Source: CAZAZQ01 sp964489705
GTDB taxonomy: Bacteria; Zixibacteria; MSB-5A5; GN15; FEB-12
NCBI GenBank assembly: GCA_964489705.1
Contig: CAZAZQ010000014.1
Location: 1 to 64,000, forward strand
DNA length: 64,000 nt
Reading direction: 5' to 3'
Part shown: piece by piece, positions 62,049-64,000 of the stretch
Layout of the letters: each line of letters begins with the position of its first letter
How positions within the stretch are numbered: the stretch's first letter is position 1
Translations under genes and position numbers: made by a program
The notes under the pieces: generated by a model
The model's input: only the letters and a program-made list of their open reading frames with translations
Database searches by the model: none
Told to the model about the DNA's origin: nothing

Positions 62049-64000
62049 TTACCAGCCAAGAATCTGCTCAAGATTCTTATTTATCTTCTCGATCCGGTCT
62101 TGGTAATCTTGTTTTTTGGCTTTCTCCCGTTCGATGACTTCTTCCGGCGCGTTGGCGAGGAAATCGGCGTTCGCCAGCTTCTTGGAGGTCTTTTCGAGCT
62201 GGGTCTTTATCGTTTGCAGTTCTTTCTCCAAACGCCGTTTTTCCACTTCGATGTCAATCAAACCGGCTAAGGGCACGAAAATTTCCGCCCCCGAAATAAC
62301 CGCCGACGCGGAGAGAGGGGGTTTTTTGATATCGGTGCCGGTGTGGAGCTTTTCGATTTTCGCCAGCGACCGGAAATACTCGATATGCTGTTGGAGCAAT
62401 TCTCCGAAAGCGGGATTGTCCACCCGGACGTACAAGTCAGACTTTTTGCCGGGGTTGACGTTCAATTCCGACCGAATTGTCCGCACCGCCGAGACCACGG
62501 CTTGGATTTGTTCCAGTCGTTGTTCCAACTCATCGTCTTTATAGGCACCGTCGGTGGTCGGCCAGGCTTCGTTCATAATTGTCCGTTCGTCATCTTCGTT
62601 GAGATGTAACAGATCGAGGCAAATCCGTTCGGTGACAAACGGCACGAAGGGATGGAGGAGCTTGAGAATTTGGAACAGCACATAGGTTGCCGTGTTCAGG
62701 GAACCTTCCCGAATGGGTGTTCCCGGGCGATCGGGTTTAATCAACTCGATATACCATGAGCAGTAATCGTTCCAGACGAAGTTGTACAAAGTCTTTGCCG
62801 CCGCCGAAAGACGGAACTCCGCAAAGGCTCGGTCGACCGTTTCAATCGTCCGCTCCAAGCGCGAGAGGATCCAGCGGTCAAAAATGACCAGATCGTCGCT
62901 GATTTTGTCGATGACGGCAGGCTTGCCTTCCAAGCGCATCATGACAAAGCGCGAAACTTGATGGAGCTTGTTGACGAAATTGCGTCCGATTTCAAAGGTG
63001 TTCTTGCTTATCCACGGGTCTTGCCCGTCGGGGGTGGCAAGCACCAGCGAAATCCGCAAGGCGTCGGCGCCGTACTTGTTGATGATTTCCAACGGGTCGA
63101 TGCCGTTGCCGAGGGACTTGGACATTTTCACTCCGTTGGCGTCCCGCACGGTGCCGTGGATGTAGACATCCGCAAAAGGCGCTTCGCCCATAAACTCATA
63201 CCCTGCCATGACCATCCGCGCCACCCAGAGGAAGATAATTTCCGAAGCGGTACTCAGGACTTTGGTCGGGTAGAATTTTTTCAGCTCCGGGGTTTCTTCA
63301 GGCCAGCCCATAACGGAGAAGGGCCACAACCACGAAGAGAACCACGTGTCGAGAACATCTTCGTCTTGCACCAAGCTTTCCGGATCATAGCCGGGACATT
63401 GCTCGGCGGTCGGTCGAGTGGGCGAGACGAAAAACGTTCCGTCTTCGGCGTACCAGACGGGGATGCGATGTCCCCACCAGAGTTGGCGGGAGATGCACCA
63501 GTCACGGATATTTTCCATCCAGTGGAGGTAGGTCTTCGACCAGTAGTCGGGGTGGAAACGAATTTTTCCGCTTTTAACCGCTTCGATGGCGGGCTGGGCA
63601 AGCTCGCTCATCTTGACGAACCATTGCTCGGACAAGTACGGTTCGACAACGTTATGGCACCGATAGCAGGTACCCGCCGTCAGTTGGTATTTTTCCGTCT
63701 TTTCCAACAAGCCTTTCTTTTTCAGTTCTTCGAGCAGTTGCTTGCGTCCTTCGTAGCGATCGAGCCCTTTCAGCTTCCCGGCGTTTTCGTTCAGGGTGCC
63801 GTCGGTGTTGAGAATATTTATCTCCGGGAGGTCGTGACGGCGAGCAATTTCAAAATCGTTGGGATCATGCGCCGGAGTGACCTTGACCACACCGGTGCCG
63901 AACTCCGGATCGACGTAGCTGTCGGCGACAATGGGGATTTCCCGCTCGATAATCGGCAGGATGACCGTCTTGCCGACGTACTTTTTGTACCGGGCATCCT
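62049..64000 (-). CDS. valS: Valyl-tRNA synthetase (partial, N-terminal part outside window)
   Basis: An open frame of 650 residues, from beyond base 64000 to TAA at 62049. The editing domain end (GTGVVKVTPAHDPNDFEIAR) is present, as are ENIRDWCISRQLWWGHRIPV, KMSKS in GVKMSKSLGNGIDPLEII, the anticodon domain and a C-terminal coiled coil (LEKTSKKLANADFLANAPEE). These identify ValRS, not Ile or Leu. The N-terminal HIGH region lies outside the window. Confidence 0.96.
   Translation of the reverse strand, partial: DARYKKYVGKTVILPIIEREIPIVADSYVDPEFGTGVVKVTPAHDPNDFEIARRHDLPEINILNTDGTLNENAGKLKGLDRYEGRKQLLEELKKKGLLEKTEKYQLTAGTCYRCHNVVEPYLSEQWFVKMSELAQPAIEAVKSGKIRFHPDYWSKTYLHWMENIRDWCISRQLWWGHRIPVWYAEDGTFFVSPTRPTAEQCPGYDPESLVQDEDVLDTWFSSWLWPFSVMGWPEETPELKKFYPTKVLSTASEIIFLWVARMVMAGYEFMGEAPFADVYIHGTVRDANGVKMSKSLGNGIDPLEIINKYGADALRISLVLATPDGQDPWISKNTFEIGRNFVNKLHQVSRFVMMRLEGKPAVIDKISDDLVIFDRWILSRLERTIETVDRAFAEFRLSAAAKTLYNFVWNDYCSWYIELIKPDRPGTPIREGSLNTATYVLFQILKLLHPFVPFVTERICLDLLHLNEDDERTIMNEAWPTTDGAYKDDELEQRLEQIQAVVSAVRTIRSELNVNPGKKSDLYVRVDNPAFGELLQQHIEYFRSLAKIEKLHTGTDIKKPPLSASAVISGAEIFVPLAGLIDIEVEKRRLEKELQTIKTQLEKTSKKLANADFLANAPEEVIEREKAKKQDYQDRIEKINKNLEQILGW

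Overview
This window reads as a contig from a Gram-negative (LPS-bearing), flagellated, probably uncultured bacterium. A Kdo/lipid A/Lpt gene block shows an outer membrane. Exported proteins with dockerin-like tails (…IADLTALVDYLF…) and type-9-like C-terminal sorting domains (QNYPNPFNPSTT…) are the style seen in candidate phyla of the FCB superphylum, and Zixibacteria is my best guess. That placement is an inference from protein style, not a computed result. No rRNA, tRNA or CRISPR array was recognised.

Layout: (1) 1-1.0 kb: two paralogous small exported proteins among modular palindromic repeats. (2) 1.2-4.1 kb: a lipoprotein facing sucCD, separated by a perfect hairpin. (3) 4.2-10.9 kb: a minus-strand YbhGFSR-like efflux operon (TetR regulator, TolC, HlyD-type adaptor, two ABC ATPases, two ABC-2 permeases) with an operator over its promoter. 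(4) 11.0-14.9 kb: envelope genes kdsA-kdsC-kdsD-acyltransferase-lptC. (5) 14.9-16.3 kb: two small proteins of unknown role and a graveyard of IS110 and IS481-like fragments. (6) 16.3-18.5 kb: a membrane protein and a PDZ protein. (7) 18.5-27.0 kb: flagellar operon flgB-flgC-(unknown)-fliE-F-G-H-I-J behind a good sigma-54 site, preceded by motA-motB. (8) 27.3-31.3 kb: a zinc-ribbon membrane protein and a six-PAS histidine kinase. (9) 31.4-38.2 kb: aspS-phoH-7TM-HD phosphohydrolase-ybeY-CorC-like operon. (10) 38.6-42.4 kb: a lone EIIA domain, a YihY membrane protein and an M1-like peptidase that has lost its zinc site. (11) 42.6-50.9 kb: dtd-maf-rodZ-(half heptosyltransferase)-smc-ftsY-yjbQ-rlmH. 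(12) 51.0-61.8 kb: three exported surface proteins, one with about 15 Cys-rich repeats plus cohesin-like, dockerin-like and sorting modules. (13) 62.0-64.0 kb: valS, cut by the window edge.

Most genes are core functions in tight, often overlapping operons. The accessory and most novel material is the surface-protein cluster at 51-62 kb, the small exported paralogs at the left edge, the unknown flagellar-operon protein, the dead M1 peptidase and the interspersed palindromic repeats. No clear defence system, prophage or biosynthetic cluster is visible. Start codons were adjusted where Shine-Dalgarno sites, overlaps or promoters argued for an internal start.
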